A stretch of 64,000 nt of DNA. Source: Phytopseudomonas flavescens. GTDB lineage: Bacteria > Pseudomonadota > Gammaproteobacteria > Pseudomonadales > Pseudomonadaceae. A program made the position numbers and the translations under genes. A model generated the notes under the pieces. That model did no database searches and was not told the origin of the DNA. It saw nothing but the letters and a program-made list of their open reading frames with translations. Every line of letters begins with the position of its first letter. The first letter of the stretch is position 1. Below, in pieces: positions 28,639 through 37,949 of this stretch. The stretch lies in the NCBI RefSeq assembly GCF_900100535.1, contig NZ_FNDG01000001.1, positions 258,698 to 322,697 on the forward strand, written 5' to 3'.

Positions 28639-29928
28639 ATGCGCGAAGAACTGAACCAAGGCCTGATCGACTTCCTCAACGCCTCACCCACCCCCTTTCA
28701 CGCTACCGCCAGCCTGGCCATGCGCCTGGAAGCGGCCGGTTATCGTCAACTCGACGAACGCGCGCCCTGGCAGACCGAAGCCGGTGGCCGCTACTACGTG
28801 ACCCGCAACGATTCCTCGATCATCGCCTTCAAGCTGGGCCATCGTTCGCCTGTCGAGGGTGGCATCCGCCTGGTTGGCGCCCACACCGACAGCCCTTGCC
28901 TGCGCGTGAAGCCGAACCCCGAACTGCAGCGCCAGGGCTTCTTCCAGCTCGGCGTGGAAGTCTACGGCGGCGCCCTGCTCGCGCCCTGGTTCGACCGTGA
29001 CCTGTCCCTGGCCGGCCGGGTGACCTACCGCCGTGATGGCAAGGTGGAAAGCGACCTGATCGATTTCTACCAGCCCATCGCGGTGATCCCCAGCCTGGCC
29101 ATCCACCTCAACCGCGAGGCCAACCAGGGCTGGGCGATCAATGCGCAGAACGAACTGCCGCCGATCCTCGCCCAGCTGGCAAGCAGTGAAAGCGCTGACT
29201 TCCGCGCCCTGCTCAGCGAACAGCTGGCCATGGAACACGACTTCAACGCCGATGCGGTGCTCGATTACGAGCTGAGCTTCTACGACACCCAGAGCGCCGC
29301 GGTAGTCGGCCTCAATCAGGACTTCATCGCCGGTGCACGCCTGGACAACCTGCTGTCCTGCTACGCCGGTCTGCAGGCCCTGCTGGACGCCAGCGACGAA
29401 GAGACCTGCGTACTGGTGTGCACCGACCACGAGGAAGTCGGCTCCTGCTCGGCCTGCGGTGCCGACGGCCCGATGCTGGAACAGGTGCTGCGCCGGGTGC
29501 TGCCGGACGGTGATGGTTTCGTGCGCGCCATCCAGCGCTCGCTGCTGGTATCCGCCGACAACGCCCACGGCGTGCACCCGAACTACGAGAGCAAGCACGA
29601 CGGCAACCACGGCCCCAAACTCAACGCCGGGCCGGTGATCAAGATCAACAGCAACCAGCGTTACGCCACCAACAGCGAAACCGCCGGGTTCTTCCGTCAC
29701 CTGTGTCTGGAAAACGAAGTGCCGGTGCAGAGTTTCGTGACCCGCAGCGACATGGGCTGCGGCTCGACCATCGGCCCGATCACCGCCAGCCGTCTTGGCG
29801 TGCGCACGGTGGATATCGGCCTGCCGACCTTCGCCATGCACTCGATTCGCGAACTGGCCGGCAGCCAGGACCTGGCGCACCTGGTCAAAGTCCTCGGCGC
29901 CTTCTACAACAGCCATGACCTGCCCTGA
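28639..29928 (+). CDS. apeB: M18 family aspartyl aminopeptidase
   Basis: 429 residues. Zinc-site motifs are clear: [39 protein letters not shown] and a terminal [12 protein letters not shown]. This is the full length of the M18 family (DAP, E. coli PepB-unrelated; usual Pseudomonas annotation ApeB), which removes N-terminal Asp/Glu and other residues in the cytoplasm. It begins a three-gene unit: gmhA starts 7 bases after its stop. Confidence 0.93.
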   Translation: MREELNQGLIDFLNASPTPFHATASLAMRLEAAGYRQLDERAPWQTEAGGRYYVTRNDSSIIAFKLGHRSPVEGGIRLVGAHTDSPCLRVKPNPELQRQGFFQLGVEVYGGALLAPWFDRDLSLAGRVTYRRDGKVESDLIDFYQPIAVIPSLAIHLNREANQGWAINAQNELPPILAQLASSESADFRALLSEQLAMEHDFNADAVLDYELSFYDTQSAAVVGLNQDFIAGARLDNLLSCYAGLQALLDASDEETCVLVCTDHEEVGSCSACGADGPMLEQVLRRVLPDGDGFVRAIQRSLLVSADNAHGVHPNYESKHDGNHGPKLNAGPVIKINSNQRYATNSETAGFFRHLCLENEVPVQSFVTRSDMGCGSTIGPITASRLGVRTVDIGLPTFAMHSIRELAGSQDLAHLVKVLGAFYNSHDLP

Positions 29929-29935
29929 GGCCAGC

Positions 29936-30523
29936 ATGATCGAACATATCCGCAACAGCCTGCTCGAAGCCCAGCGTGCGCTCGATGCATTTCTCGGCAA
30001 TCAGCAGACCCTGGCCAATATCGAGCGGGCCGCCAGCCTGCTGGTGACCAGTTTCGAAGCCAAGGGCAAGGTGTTCTCCTGCGGCAATGGCGGCTCCATG
30101 TGCGACGCCATGCATTTCGCCGAGGAGCTCACCGGGCGTTATCGCAACAATCGTCCGGGCATCGCCGCGGTGTCGATCAGCGACGCCAGCCACATCAGTT
30201 GCGTGGCCAACGACTTCGGATACGACCATATCTTCTCGCGCTACGTGGAGTCTCACGGCCGTGAGGGTGATGTGCTGCTGGCCATCAGCACCAGCGGCAA
30301 GAGCCCCAACGTGGTCAAGGCGGCTGAAGCGGCCAAGGCACTGGGCATCAAGGTCATCGCCCTGACCGGCAAACCCGGTTCGTTGCTGGAGAGCCTGGCC
30401 GACGTCAGCATCTGCGCGCCGGGCGGCGATTTCGCCGACCGCACCCAGGAGCTGCACATCAAGGTCATCCATATCCTCATCGAGCTGGTAGAGCGCCACC
30501 TCAGCCCCGAAAACTACCCGTGA
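29936..30523 (+). CDS. gmhA: Phosphoheptose isomerase GmhA (E. coli type)
   Basis: 195 residues. SIS-domain motifs [64 protein letters not shown] and the terminal [14 protein letters not shown] match E. coli GmhA almost throughout, including the metal/active-site His and Glu (MHFAEE) and Gln/His (QELHIKVIH). It converts sedoheptulose 7-phosphate to D-glycero-D-manno-heptose 7-phosphate for LPS core heptose. The start ATG lies 7 bases after apeB, and the end overlaps a GTG of the downstream MscS gene frame. Pseudomonads usually also carry a more distant GmhA/DiaA-like SIS protein elsewhere (recalled). Confidence 0.88.
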   Translation: MIEHIRNSLLEAQRALDAFLGNQQTLANIERAASLLVTSFEAKGKVFSCGNGGSMCDAMHFAEELTGRYRNNRPGIAAVSISDASHISCVANDFGYDHIFSRYVESHGREGDVLLAISTSGKSPNVVKAAEAAKALGIKVIALTGKPGSLLESLADVSICAPGGDFADRTQELHIKVIHILIELVERHLSPENYP

Positions 30524-30573
30524 GCGAGGTGCGCCGTCGGTTGACGACGCACCTTGAAACCCCCGCCCGCGTG

Positions 30574-32760
30574 ATGGAGAACTCGCGCGTGATCCGCCTC
30601 GACAATCTGCTGCCCCATCTGTTGGTTCTGCTCCTTCTGGCCCTGCCCTGTCCTGCCGTTCAAGCGGCAGGCATACCGGGGCTGTTCGGCACGGGTGGCA
30701 GCGGCAGTAGCCAGGCTCAGGCGGATCAGCCGCTGGATCGTTCACTCGACGAGGTGATCCAGTCGCTGGAGAACGACAAGCAGCGCACGCAACTGCTCAA
30801 TGATCTCAAGACCCTGCGCGACAGCACCCAGAAGGCCCAGCCGGAAACCCACGACGGTGTGCTCGGGCTGATCGGCAGCACCCTCGCCGGCATCGAGAAG
30901 CAGTTCTCGGGCGACCACAGCCCACTGGCGCGCTGGCAACTGGAGATCGCCCGCAGCCAGGACGAACTGGCGGCACTGATGCCGGCAACCGGTGAACGCC
31001 TGGCACTGGTCAGCAATTTCGCCCTGATTCTCGGCATCTGGAGCCTGCTGGCCTTCGGCTTGCGGGCGCTCAGCCATCAGGTGCGCCTGCGTTTCGGCCT
31101 GGCCGAAGAACTGCCACAAAACCCGCGGCCCACCGACCTGCTGCGCTTCGCGTTGCGCAAGCTCGGCCCCTGGTTCGCGGCGCTGCTGATCACCGGTTAC
31201 CTGAGCTATGTGCTGACGGCGTCCCTGGGCCGCGACCTGGCCATGGTGCTGGCCTATGCACTGGTGGTCGGCACCTGTTTCTCGGCGATCTGCGTGATCG
31301 CCTTTTCCCTGCTCGACGGCCCGCACCGGCGCACGGCCCTGAACATTTTGCGCCGTCGCGCGTTTCGCCCGCTGTGGCTGATCGGCAGCTTCGCGGCCTT
31401 TGGCGAAGCGCTCAGCGATCCGCGCCTGGTCGCCAGCCTGGGCGCCAACCTGGCACACACCACCGCGACCCTGACCAACGTGCTGGCGGCGCTATGCACC
31501 GGCCTGTTCATCCTGCGCTTCCGCCGGCCGATCGCCCACCTGATGCGCAACCAGCCGCTGGAGCGCCGCCTCAGGCAGCGCGGTATCAGTGAGACCGTGG
31601 AGCTGCTCGGCAGCTTCTGGTACCTGCCGGCCCTGGCGCTGGTGGCAATCTCCCTGGCGGCCACCTTCGTGTCCGCTGGCGACACCAGCACCGCCTTCCG
31701 GCAATCGCTGGTCTGCACCGTGCTGCTGGTCACCTGCATGGTCATCAACGGGCTGATTCGCCGGCGCATGCACAAGGCCCGCCTGCGCCACCGGCGCCAT
31801 GCCGCCTATTTCGAACGCTTCCAGAGCTTCTTCCACGCCCTGCTGAGCCTGGCCATCTGGCTGTTGTTCATCGAATTGGGGCTGCGGGTGTGGGGGCTGT
31901 CGTTGATCCGTTTCGCCGAGGGCGATGGCCACGAGATAAGCCTCAAGCTATTCGGCCTCGGTGCCACCCTGGCCTGCGGCTGGCTGGTATGGATTCTCAG
32001 CGACACGGCGGTGCATCACGCCCTGACGCGCTCACGCAAGGGCCAGACCAACGCCCGCGCGCAAACCATGATGCCGCTGATCCGCAACGTGCTGTTCATC
32101 AGCATCTTCATCATCGCGGCGATCGTCGCCCTGGCCAACATGGGCATGAACGTCACCCCGCTGCTGGCCGGTGCCGGCGTCATCGGCCTGGCCATCGGCT
32201 TCGGCGCGCAGTCGCTGGTGGCGGATCTGATCACCGGGCTGTTCATCATCATCGAAGACTCCCTGGCCATCGACGATTACGTCGACGTCGGCGGCCACCT
32301 GGGCACCGTCGAGGGCCTGACCATCCGCACCGTGCGCCTGCGCGACATCGACGGCATCGTGCACACCATCCCGTTCAGCGAGATCAAGAGCATCAAGAAC
32401 TACTCGCGGGAGTTCGGCTACGCCATCTTCCGTGTCGCGGTGCCCCACGACATGAACATCGACGACGCCATCAAGCTGCTGCGCGAGGTAGCCAGCGACC
32501 TGCGCAACGACGTGCTGATGCGCCGCAACATCTGGTCGCCCCTGGAGATCCAGGGTGTGGAGAGCTTCGAGTCGGGCAACGCGGTACTGCGTGCGCGCTT
32601 CAAGACCGCGCCGATCAAGCAGTGGGAGGTATCCCGTGCCTTCAACCTGGCGCTCAAGCGGCACCTGGACGAATCCGGCCTGAGCCTGGCGACGCCACGC
32701 CTGACCGTGCAGATGACCGCCGTCAGCCAGACCGACCCGGTCAGCCAGGGCACCCGGTAA
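30574..32760 (+). CDS. Large MscS-family mechanosensitive channel (YbiO-like)
   Basis: About 728 residues. Signal peptide (LLVLLLLALPCPAVQA), a periplasmic helical region (LDEVIQSLENDKQRTQLLNDLKTL), about ten membrane segments, then the MscS core: GLAIGFGAQSLVADLITGLFI as the pore helix, the beta domain (DDYVDVGGHLGTVEGLTIRTVRLRDIDG; IPFSEIKSIKNYSREF) and a C-terminal alpha/beta domain. Start uncertain: GTG 30520 overlaps gmhA, ATG 30574 has no good ribosome site, GTG 30589 has GGAG nine bases upstream. It releases solutes on hypo-osmotic shock. Confidence 0.88.
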   Translation: MENSRVIRLDNLLPHLLVLLLLALPCPAVQAAGIPGLFGTGGSGSSQAQADQPLDRSLDEVIQSLENDKQRTQLLNDLKTLRDSTQKAQPETHDGVLGLIGSTLAGIEKQFSGDHSPLARWQLEIARSQDELAALMPATGERLALVSNFALILGIWSLLAFGLRALSHQVRLRFGLAEELPQNPRPTDLLRFALRKLGPWFAALLITGYLSYVLTASLGRDLAMVLAYALVVGTCFSAICVIAFSLLDGPHRRTALNILRRRAFRPLWLIGSFAAFGEALSDPRLVASLGANLAHTTATLTNVLAALCTGLFILRFRRPIAHLMRNQPLERRLRQRGISETVELLGSFWYLPALALVAISLAATFVSAGDTSTAFRQSLVCTVLLVTCMVINGLIRRRMHKARLRHRRHAAYFERFQSFFHALLSLAIWLLFIELGLRVWGLSLIRFAEGDGHEISLKLFGLGATLACGWLVWILSDTAVHHALTRSRKGQTNARAQTMMPLIRNVLFISIFIIAAIVALANMGMNVTPLLAGAGVIGLAIGFGAQSLVADLITGLFIIIEDSLAIDDYVDVGGHLGTVEGLTIRTVRLRDIDGIVHTIPFSEIKSIKNYSREFGYAIFRVAVPHDMNIDDAIKLLREVASDLRNDVLMRRNIWSPLEIQGVESFESGNAVLRARFKTAPIKQWEVSRAFNLALKRHLDESGLSLATPRLTVQMTAVSQTDPVSQGTR

Positions 32761-32865
32761 GCACGACCCGCGCACATCCGCGTCGCCCCGGTCAGCCTCG
32801 CTCGCCCAGGCGGGTGCACTTTCCGCTACCATGGCGCCACATTTTCCAACCGATAGGGACATCCC

Positions 32866-33462
32866 ATGGATATTTCCACCCTCATCATCATCGCCGTACT
32901 GGTCGTGGTGGTCGTCTACGTGATCAGCATCTACAACCGCCTGGTCAGCCTGCGCAACCGTTACCAGAACGGTTTCGCGCAGATCGAGGTGCAGCTCAAG
33001 CGCCGCTACGACCTGATCCCCAACCTGGTGGAAACCGCCAAGGCGTACCTTGCCCACGAGCGCGAAACCCTGGAAGCCGTGGTCGCCGCCCGTAACGGTG
33101 CGGTCGAAGGCCTCAGGCAGGCCTCGGAGAATCCAGGCGATGCGCAGAGCATGAACCTGCTGGCCAACGCCGAAGGCGTGCTGAAGAACGCCATGGGGCG
33201 CCTCAACGTGACGGTCGAGGCCTACCCTGACCTCAAGGCGTCGCAGAACATGCAGCAACTCAGCGAAGAGCTGAGCAGCACCGAGAACAAGGTGGCTTTC
33301 GCCCGCCAGGCCTACAACGATGCCGTTACCGCCTACAACGCTTATCGCCAGAGCTTCCCGCCGGTGGTGCTGGCCGGTGCATTCGGCCATGGCAGCGATG
33401 CCGCCCTGCTGGAATTCGCCGACAGTGCGGCGATTCAGGAAGCCCCGAAAGTCTCCTTCTGA
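32866..33462 (+). CDS. lemA: LemA family protein
   Basis: 198 residues, AGGGA before the ATG. A single N-terminal membrane segment (STLIIIAVLVVVVVYVISIYN) with short outside end, then the LemA helical core: LVSLRNRYQNGFAQIEVQLKRRYDLIPNLVETAKAYLAHE and LQQLSEELSSTENKVAFARQAYNDAV-type helices (as QQLSEELSSTENK here), ending in the PPVVLAGAFG segment. Function unknown in the family. It lies 14 bases before an M48 peptidase gene, a common pairing suggesting a joint membrane-quality role. Confidence 0.92.
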   Translation: MDISTLIIIAVLVVVVVYVISIYNRLVSLRNRYQNGFAQIEVQLKRRYDLIPNLVETAKAYLAHERETLEAVVAARNGAVEGLRQASENPGDAQSMNLLANAEGVLKNAMGRLNVTVEAYPDLKASQNMQQLSEELSSTENKVAFARQAYNDAVTAYNAYRQSFPPVVLAGAFGHGSDAALLEFADSAAIQEAPKVSF

Positions 33463-33476
33463 GTACGGCGAAACGG

Positions 33477-35360
33477 ATGGACTTCTTCGAACAACAGGAC
33501 CGCGCCCGGCGCAACAGTTTTCGCCTGCTGATACTGCTGGTGCTGGCGGTGATCACCCTGATCGGCACCACCACGCTGGTGATCGCCGTCGCTTGGCAGG
33601 TTTACCAGTATGGCGATTACCGCCTGCAGGCGCTCAACCACCAACTGCTGGCCAGCGTGGCCCTGGTGGTGGTCGGCGTGGTGCTGCTCGGCTGGGCGTT
33701 CAAGGCGTTGCAGTTGCGCTCGGGCGGCAAGGTGGTCGCCGAACGGCTTGGCGGGCGTCTGCTCAATCTGCAGCCCCAGGACGCGCACGAGCAGCGCGTG
33801 CTCAACGTGGTGGAAGAGATGGCCCTGGCGGCCGGTACGCCGGTGCCGCCGGTGTACCTGCTGGACGAGCCGTCGATCAATGCCTTCGCCGCCGGCTTTC
33901 GTCCGCAGGACGCGGTGATCGGCGTGACCCGTGGCGCCATCGAGAAACTCAGCCGGGATGAGCTGCAGGGCGTGATCGCCCATGAATTCAGTCACATCCT
34001 GCATGGCGACATGCGCCTCAACACGCGGCTGGTAGCGGTGCTGCACGGCATTCTGCTGCTCGGTCTGATCGGTGAACTGGTGCTGCGTGGCGGCAGCCAC
34101 ACCCGTCATGCGCCACGCAGCAGCTCCAGCGACAAGGGCAAAGGCAATGCCGTCGCGCTGGTCATGGTGGTCGGCCTGGCGCTGTTGATCATCGGCTACG
34201 CCGGTACCTTCTTCGGTAACCTGATCAAGGCGGCGGTGAGTCGCCAGCGCGAGTTCCTTGCCGATGCCTCGGCCGTGCAGTACACCCGCAACCCCGGCGG
34301 CATCGCCGGGGCGCTGAAGAAGCTGGGCGGCGGATCGCAGATCGAAGCCGGGCATGCCGCCGAGTACAGCCATATGTATTTCGGCCAGGGCCTGGCACTG
34401 AGCAAGATGATGGCCACGCACCCGCCACTGGAAGAGCGCATCCGGCGCATCGACCCCAGCTGGGACGGTGTGGTACTGGGCAACGAGGTGTTCGAACACC
34501 CTGTTCGTGACGCGTCGGATGACCACCCGACAAGCGCAGGTTTCAGCGCCGCCGCCGCAGGGATCGCCATCGCCAGCATCGGTGAACCGCAGCCCCTGCA
34601 TATCGAAGAAGCCCGCGAGAGCCTGGCGCAGATCGACGACCGCCTGCGCAATGCCGCTCACGACCCCCACGGCGCCCTGGCGATCCTTTACGGCCTGCTG
34701 CTCGGCCCTGATGCCGATACGCGTCGGCAGCGCATGACCTGGATGCAGGCCAACCTGCCACCGCTGCTGTCGGACCGCCTGTTGGAGCTGGATACGGCAT
34801 TGCAGCAATTGCCTGCCGGCCAGCGCCTGCCCTTGCTGGAGCTGGCGATCCCGGCGCTCAAGCAGCTGGAGCCTCAGGATTTCGTCAGCCTCAAGCGCGA
34901 CATCGGCACCCTGCTGATCAGCACGAAACAGCTTGACCTGATCGAATGGGCCCTGCTGCGCATCGTCGAGCACAACCTGGGCATGCAGCGCCCGGCCCGG
35001 GGTCGCCTGCCGCTGGCGGCACTGGGCAACGAGAGCTGTGTGCTGCTGGTGGCGCTGTCGCGGGCCGGCAATGCCAGCGAAGCAGCCGCCAGCGAGGCGT
35101 TCCAGGCGGCCTGGAGTACCCTGCCGTTCTCCGCGCGGGCATTCACCGAACAACCACGGGCAGGCATCACCGCGCTCAACGATGCCCTCAATCGCCTCAA
35201 CCAGATGCGCCCCTTGCAGAAGCCACAGCTACTCAAGGCCATGGCCCGTTGCATCGAACACGACGGGCGCATCAGCGCCAGCGAGGCGGAACTGATGCGT
35301 GCAGTCGCCGACACGCTGGACTGCCCGATGCCGCCGCTGCTGCGTGAGGGTCAGGATTGA
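33477..35360 (+). CDS. M48 family (HtpX-like) zinc metallopeptidase with TerB-like tail
   Basis: 627 residues, much longer than HtpX. Two N-terminal membrane segments (about 17-40 and 57-75), the zinc motif H169-EFS-H173 in VIAHEFSHILHGDM, a second pair of membrane segments around 190-240, the third ligand in REFLADASAVQYTRNPGGIAGAL, then a long soluble C-terminal region. The end (LLKAMARCIEHDGRISASEAELMRAVADTLDCPMPPLL) resembles a TerB-like domain. It probably degrades damaged membrane proteins. Cotranscribed with lemA. Confidence 0.88.
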   Translation: MDFFEQQDRARRNSFRLLILLVLAVITLIGTTTLVIAVAWQVYQYGDYRLQALNHQLLASVALVVVGVVLLGWAFKALQLRSGGKVVAERLGGRLLNLQPQDAHEQRVLNVVEEMALAAGTPVPPVYLLDEPSINAFAAGFRPQDAVIGVTRGAIEKLSRDELQGVIAHEFSHILHGDMRLNTRLVAVLHGILLLGLIGELVLRGGSHTRHAPRSSSSDKGKGNAVALVMVVGLALLIIGYAGTFFGNLIKAAVSRQREFLADASAVQYTRNPGGIAGALKKLGGGSQIEAGHAAEYSHMYFGQGLALSKMMATHPPLEERIRRIDPSWDGVVLGNEVFEHPVRDASDDHPTSAGFSAAAAGIAIASIGEPQPLHIEEARESLAQIDDRLRNAAHDPHGALAILYGLLLGPDADTRRQRMTWMQANLPPLLSDRLLELDTALQQLPAGQRLPLLELAIPALKQLEPQDFVSLKRDIGTLLISTKQLDLIEWALLRIVEHNLGMQRPARGRLPLAALGNESCVLLVALSRAGNASEAAASEAFQAAWSTLPFSARAFTEQPRAGITALNDALNRLNQMRPLQKPQLLKAMARCIEHDGRISASEAELMRAVADTLDCPMPPLLREGQD

Positions 35361-35403
35361 GCGCGGGCCAGGACGATCCGTGCATGCCGACAATGGCGCT
35401 ATT

Positions 35404-35580
35404 GGCGGGCTGAAGCGGATCGCTGCCCGGCCCACACTACGGGTCTGAAACGGATCGCCGCCCGCGCCCCCTATGTCTCGGTGGGAGCGGGCCGCGCCCG
35501 CGATTCGCGCGCATGGCGCGCTCCCACAATCTTAGGTCGACGACGCTTCACCTGCGCGGCCCGATCCGCTTCAGCCCAGC
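35404..35580. repeat. REP palindrome with flanking inverted repeats
   Basis: GTGGGAGCG (35481-35489) and CGCTCCCAC (35519-35527) close a GC-rich hairpin, a typical Pseudomonas REP. On its left, CTGAAGCGGATCGCTGCCCG (from about 35410) and CTGAAACGGATCGCCGCCCG (from about 35446) are near-identical direct repeats; on its right CGATCCGCTTCAG (about 35562-35575) is the inverse of the same unit. Confidence 0.65.
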
Positions 35581-35609
35581 AACACCCCGCCTTATCGCAC
35601 CGTAACCGC

Positions 35610-36488
35610 TTAGAGGCCCGACCGCCCCGTAGCACCGAACACCTGTGTCCAGTAAATGGTCGCCTGGCTCTGCGGGTTGCTGGCATAGGCAGCGCCCATC
35701 TCGCGGAAGTCCGGATTCATCAGGTTGTAGCAATGCGAGGGGCTGGCCAGCCAACCGTCGACCACCTGCTGCGCACGGCCCTGGCCGGCGGCGATATTCT
35801 CGCCGATCAGCGTCCACGCGTAGCCGGTCGCGGTGGCCCGCGCACCAACCAGGCTACGGTCGCTGCCCTGGTGGCTGAACAGGCTGTTCATCGCCATGTC
35901 GCGGCTGTGGGTCAGCGCGGCCTGGCCGAGGGAATCGCTCCAGCGCAGCGGCTCGGCGGCATCGAAGGGCTGGTCACCACAACGGCGGGCACTGCCCCGC
36001 GCCTCATTGACCGCTGCCAGGATGGCCTTGCCTTCCTCCTGCCAGTCGCCGAGACGAGCCGGCAGCAACGCACGGCCCAGCACCACCTGCCAGCTGTTGC
36101 CTTGGTGAAGCACACCGATATCGGCGAACTGGGCATCCAGCAACTGCGCACAATAGGACTGACGCAACATGGTCATGGCGGCGTCGGCCGTGTCCGGCCC
36201 CGTGACCCTGATCAGTTGCACGGCCGCAGGCTGGTATCCGGCCTGCTGCAGCGCTTGCTGCAGTTGCCCGGACGAACCGACCCTCTGCCCAGCCAGCCGC
36301 CCGTCCGGCGCCAGGGGGCCTGCCGCCGGGCTGGGCTGCCCGTCGCAGCCCAGCCCGGCCTCACGGTAACTGTTGATCAACTTGGTCAGTTGCAGCGCAT
36401 CGTCGCCCCACGCACTGCTGGCCACGCTCATGCACGACAGCAGCATCACAGCCGCCAGGTGCCGAGCGTGCTTGGGTGAATCCCTCAT
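35610..36488 (-). CDS. Secreted CAP (SCP/PR-1) domain protein
   Basis: 292 residues from ATG 36488, with a signal peptide (LAAVMLLSCMSVASSAWG). The C-terminal half is a CAP domain: RWSDSLGQAALTHSRDMA, FSHQGSDRSLVGARATATGYAW, IGENIAAGQGRAQQVVDGWLASPSHCYNLMNPDFREMGAAYA, with the conserved His/Glu residues. The N-terminal half is not recognised. Exported, function unknown; bacterial CAP proteins bind lipids or act on the envelope. Divergent from the glucosylglycerol-phosphatase gene across 109 bases. Confidence 0.85.
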   Translation of the reverse strand: MRDSPKHARHLAAVMLLSCMSVASSAWGDDALQLTKLINSYREAGLGCDGQPSPAAGPLAPDGRLAGQRVGSSGQLQQALQQAGYQPAAVQLIRVTGPDTADAAMTMLRQSYCAQLLDAQFADIGVLHQGNSWQVVLGRALLPARLGDWQEEGKAILAAVNEARGSARRCGDQPFDAAEPLRWSDSLGQAALTHSRDMAMNSLFSHQGSDRSLVGARATATGYAWTLIGENIAAGQGRAQQVVDGWLASPSHCYNLMNPDFREMGAAYASNPQSQATIYWTQVFGATGRSGL

Positions 36489-36597
36489 CCATGCTTCCTC
36501 TTCAATCCGCACTGCCTACCTGTTGATGGACAATGGGTTGCGCCAAACGCTTCAGTCAATCGTCCGATCAAAAGCAAACCGCGCTAAACTCGAGGCC

Positions 36598-37866
36598 ATG
36601 ATTGTGACTGAAAGCGCCATATCCCTCGACCCTCGGCCCCTGCTGGACAGCCTCTGCGGCAGCGATAACCTGTTGATCATCCAGGATCTGGATGGTGTCT
36701 GCATGAACCTCGTGCGCGATCCGCTCACCCGCAGCCTGGAGCACCGCTACATCCTCGCGGCACGTGAGCTGGATGGCCATTTCCAAGTACTCACCAACGG
36801 TGAACATATCGGCAAGCGTGGGGTGAACGGCCTGGTGGAACGGGCCATCGGCACACCCTTGCAGTGCCATCAACAGGGTCTTTATCTGCCTGGCCTGGCT
36901 GCCGGTGGCGTGCAACTGCAGGATCGCCACGGCCGGGTCTCGCACCCCGGGGTCAGCGCTGCAGAACTGGCTTTCCTGGCAGCGGCGCCGCAACGCCTGA
37001 GCGAATCGCTCGAACAGTTGCTGAGCCAGCCACCCTATGGCCTGGGTCAACCGACAATCGATCGATTGCTGGCCAGCAGTGTGCTCGACAATCCGGTGTC
37101 ACCGACCCTCAACCTGAACGCCTTCCATCACCACTGGCACGACCGCCCGGCACTCTACGCCCGCCTACAAGCCGATGGCGCAGCCTTGCTTCGAGCGCTG
37201 CTCGACGCTGCGGACAGACAAGGGCTGCAACAGTCGTTCTTCATCCACTACGCGCCCAATCTGGGCCGGAATGCCGAGGGCCGCGAGCGCATGCGCCCGG
37301 CGAACGCCGGCAGTGCCGGCACCACGGACCTGCAGTTGATGTTGCGCGGTGCCGTCAAGGAAGCCGGCGTGCTGGTGATCCTCAACCGCTATTACCAGCA
37401 GCGTACCGGGGACTCTCCACTGGGCGAGGGCTTCAACGTGCGCCAGGCGCCCACCGACATCGACGCCCTACTGCGGCTGGCCCGCGAACGCTTCGACCCG
37501 CGGCACATGCCACGCCTGGTCGGTGTCGGCGATACCCTGACCAGTTCGCCACTGGAAACCGACGACGGCGAGACCACCTGGCTGCGCGGCGGCAGCGACC
37601 GGGGCTTTCTCACCCTGGTGCAGGAACTGGGCAAGGCATTCAGGCAGGACAATCGCGTGCTTTACATCGACAGCAGCCAGGGCGAAGTGCAGCGACCGGG
37701 CGTCGATTCCGCCTACCTGAGTGGGCATCCCGGCGAACCATGGCCAGCTCTGCGAGGTATCACCGATGCCGAGGATCCGCTGCGCCTGGACAATGTGTTC
37801 AGTGCCGGCCCCACGCAGTACATCGATTTTTTCTGCGCATTGGCCCAGGCACGCCACCGGCGCTGA
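36598..37866 (+). CDS. Glucosylglycerol 3-phosphate phosphatase (StpA/GgpP family)
   Basis: 422 residues, the same length as cyanobacterial StpA. NLLIIQDLDGVCMNLVRDPLTR gives the D30xD32 nucleophile; VLTNGEHIGKRGVNGLVE, GLYLPGLAAGGVQLQDRHGRVSHPGV, YAPNLGRNAEGRE, GTTDLQLMLRGAVKEAGVL and YIDSSQGEVQRPG all match the family. It dephosphorylates glucosylglycerol 3-phosphate, the last step to the osmolyte glucosylglycerol. The start ATG 36598 precedes the conserved region; the frame is open upstream. No synthase gene is in the window. An overlapping different frame at its end belongs to the bestrophin gene further on. Confidence 0.88.
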   Translation: MIVTESAISLDPRPLLDSLCGSDNLLIIQDLDGVCMNLVRDPLTRSLEHRYILAARELDGHFQVLTNGEHIGKRGVNGLVERAIGTPLQCHQQGLYLPGLAAGGVQLQDRHGRVSHPGVSAAELAFLAAAPQRLSESLEQLLSQPPYGLGQPTIDRLLASSVLDNPVSPTLNLNAFHHHWHDRPALYARLQADGAALLRALLDAADRQGLQQSFFIHYAPNLGRNAEGRERMRPANAGSAGTTDLQLMLRGAVKEAGVLVILNRYYQQRTGDSPLGEGFNVRQAPTDIDALLRLARERFDPRHMPRLVGVGDTLTSSPLETDDGETTWLRGGSDRGFLTLVQELGKAFRQDNRVLYIDSSQGEVQRPGVDSAYLSGHPGEPWPALRGITDAEDPLRLDNVFSAGPTQYIDFFCALAQARHRR

Positions 37867-37949
37867 TTGCCGAATGGCAGAACCTTTGCCGCGGCTTCAC
37901 GTTCGAAGTTTCTGCGCTTTCGCTTTCATCGCTTGCAGAGAATTCCCCC

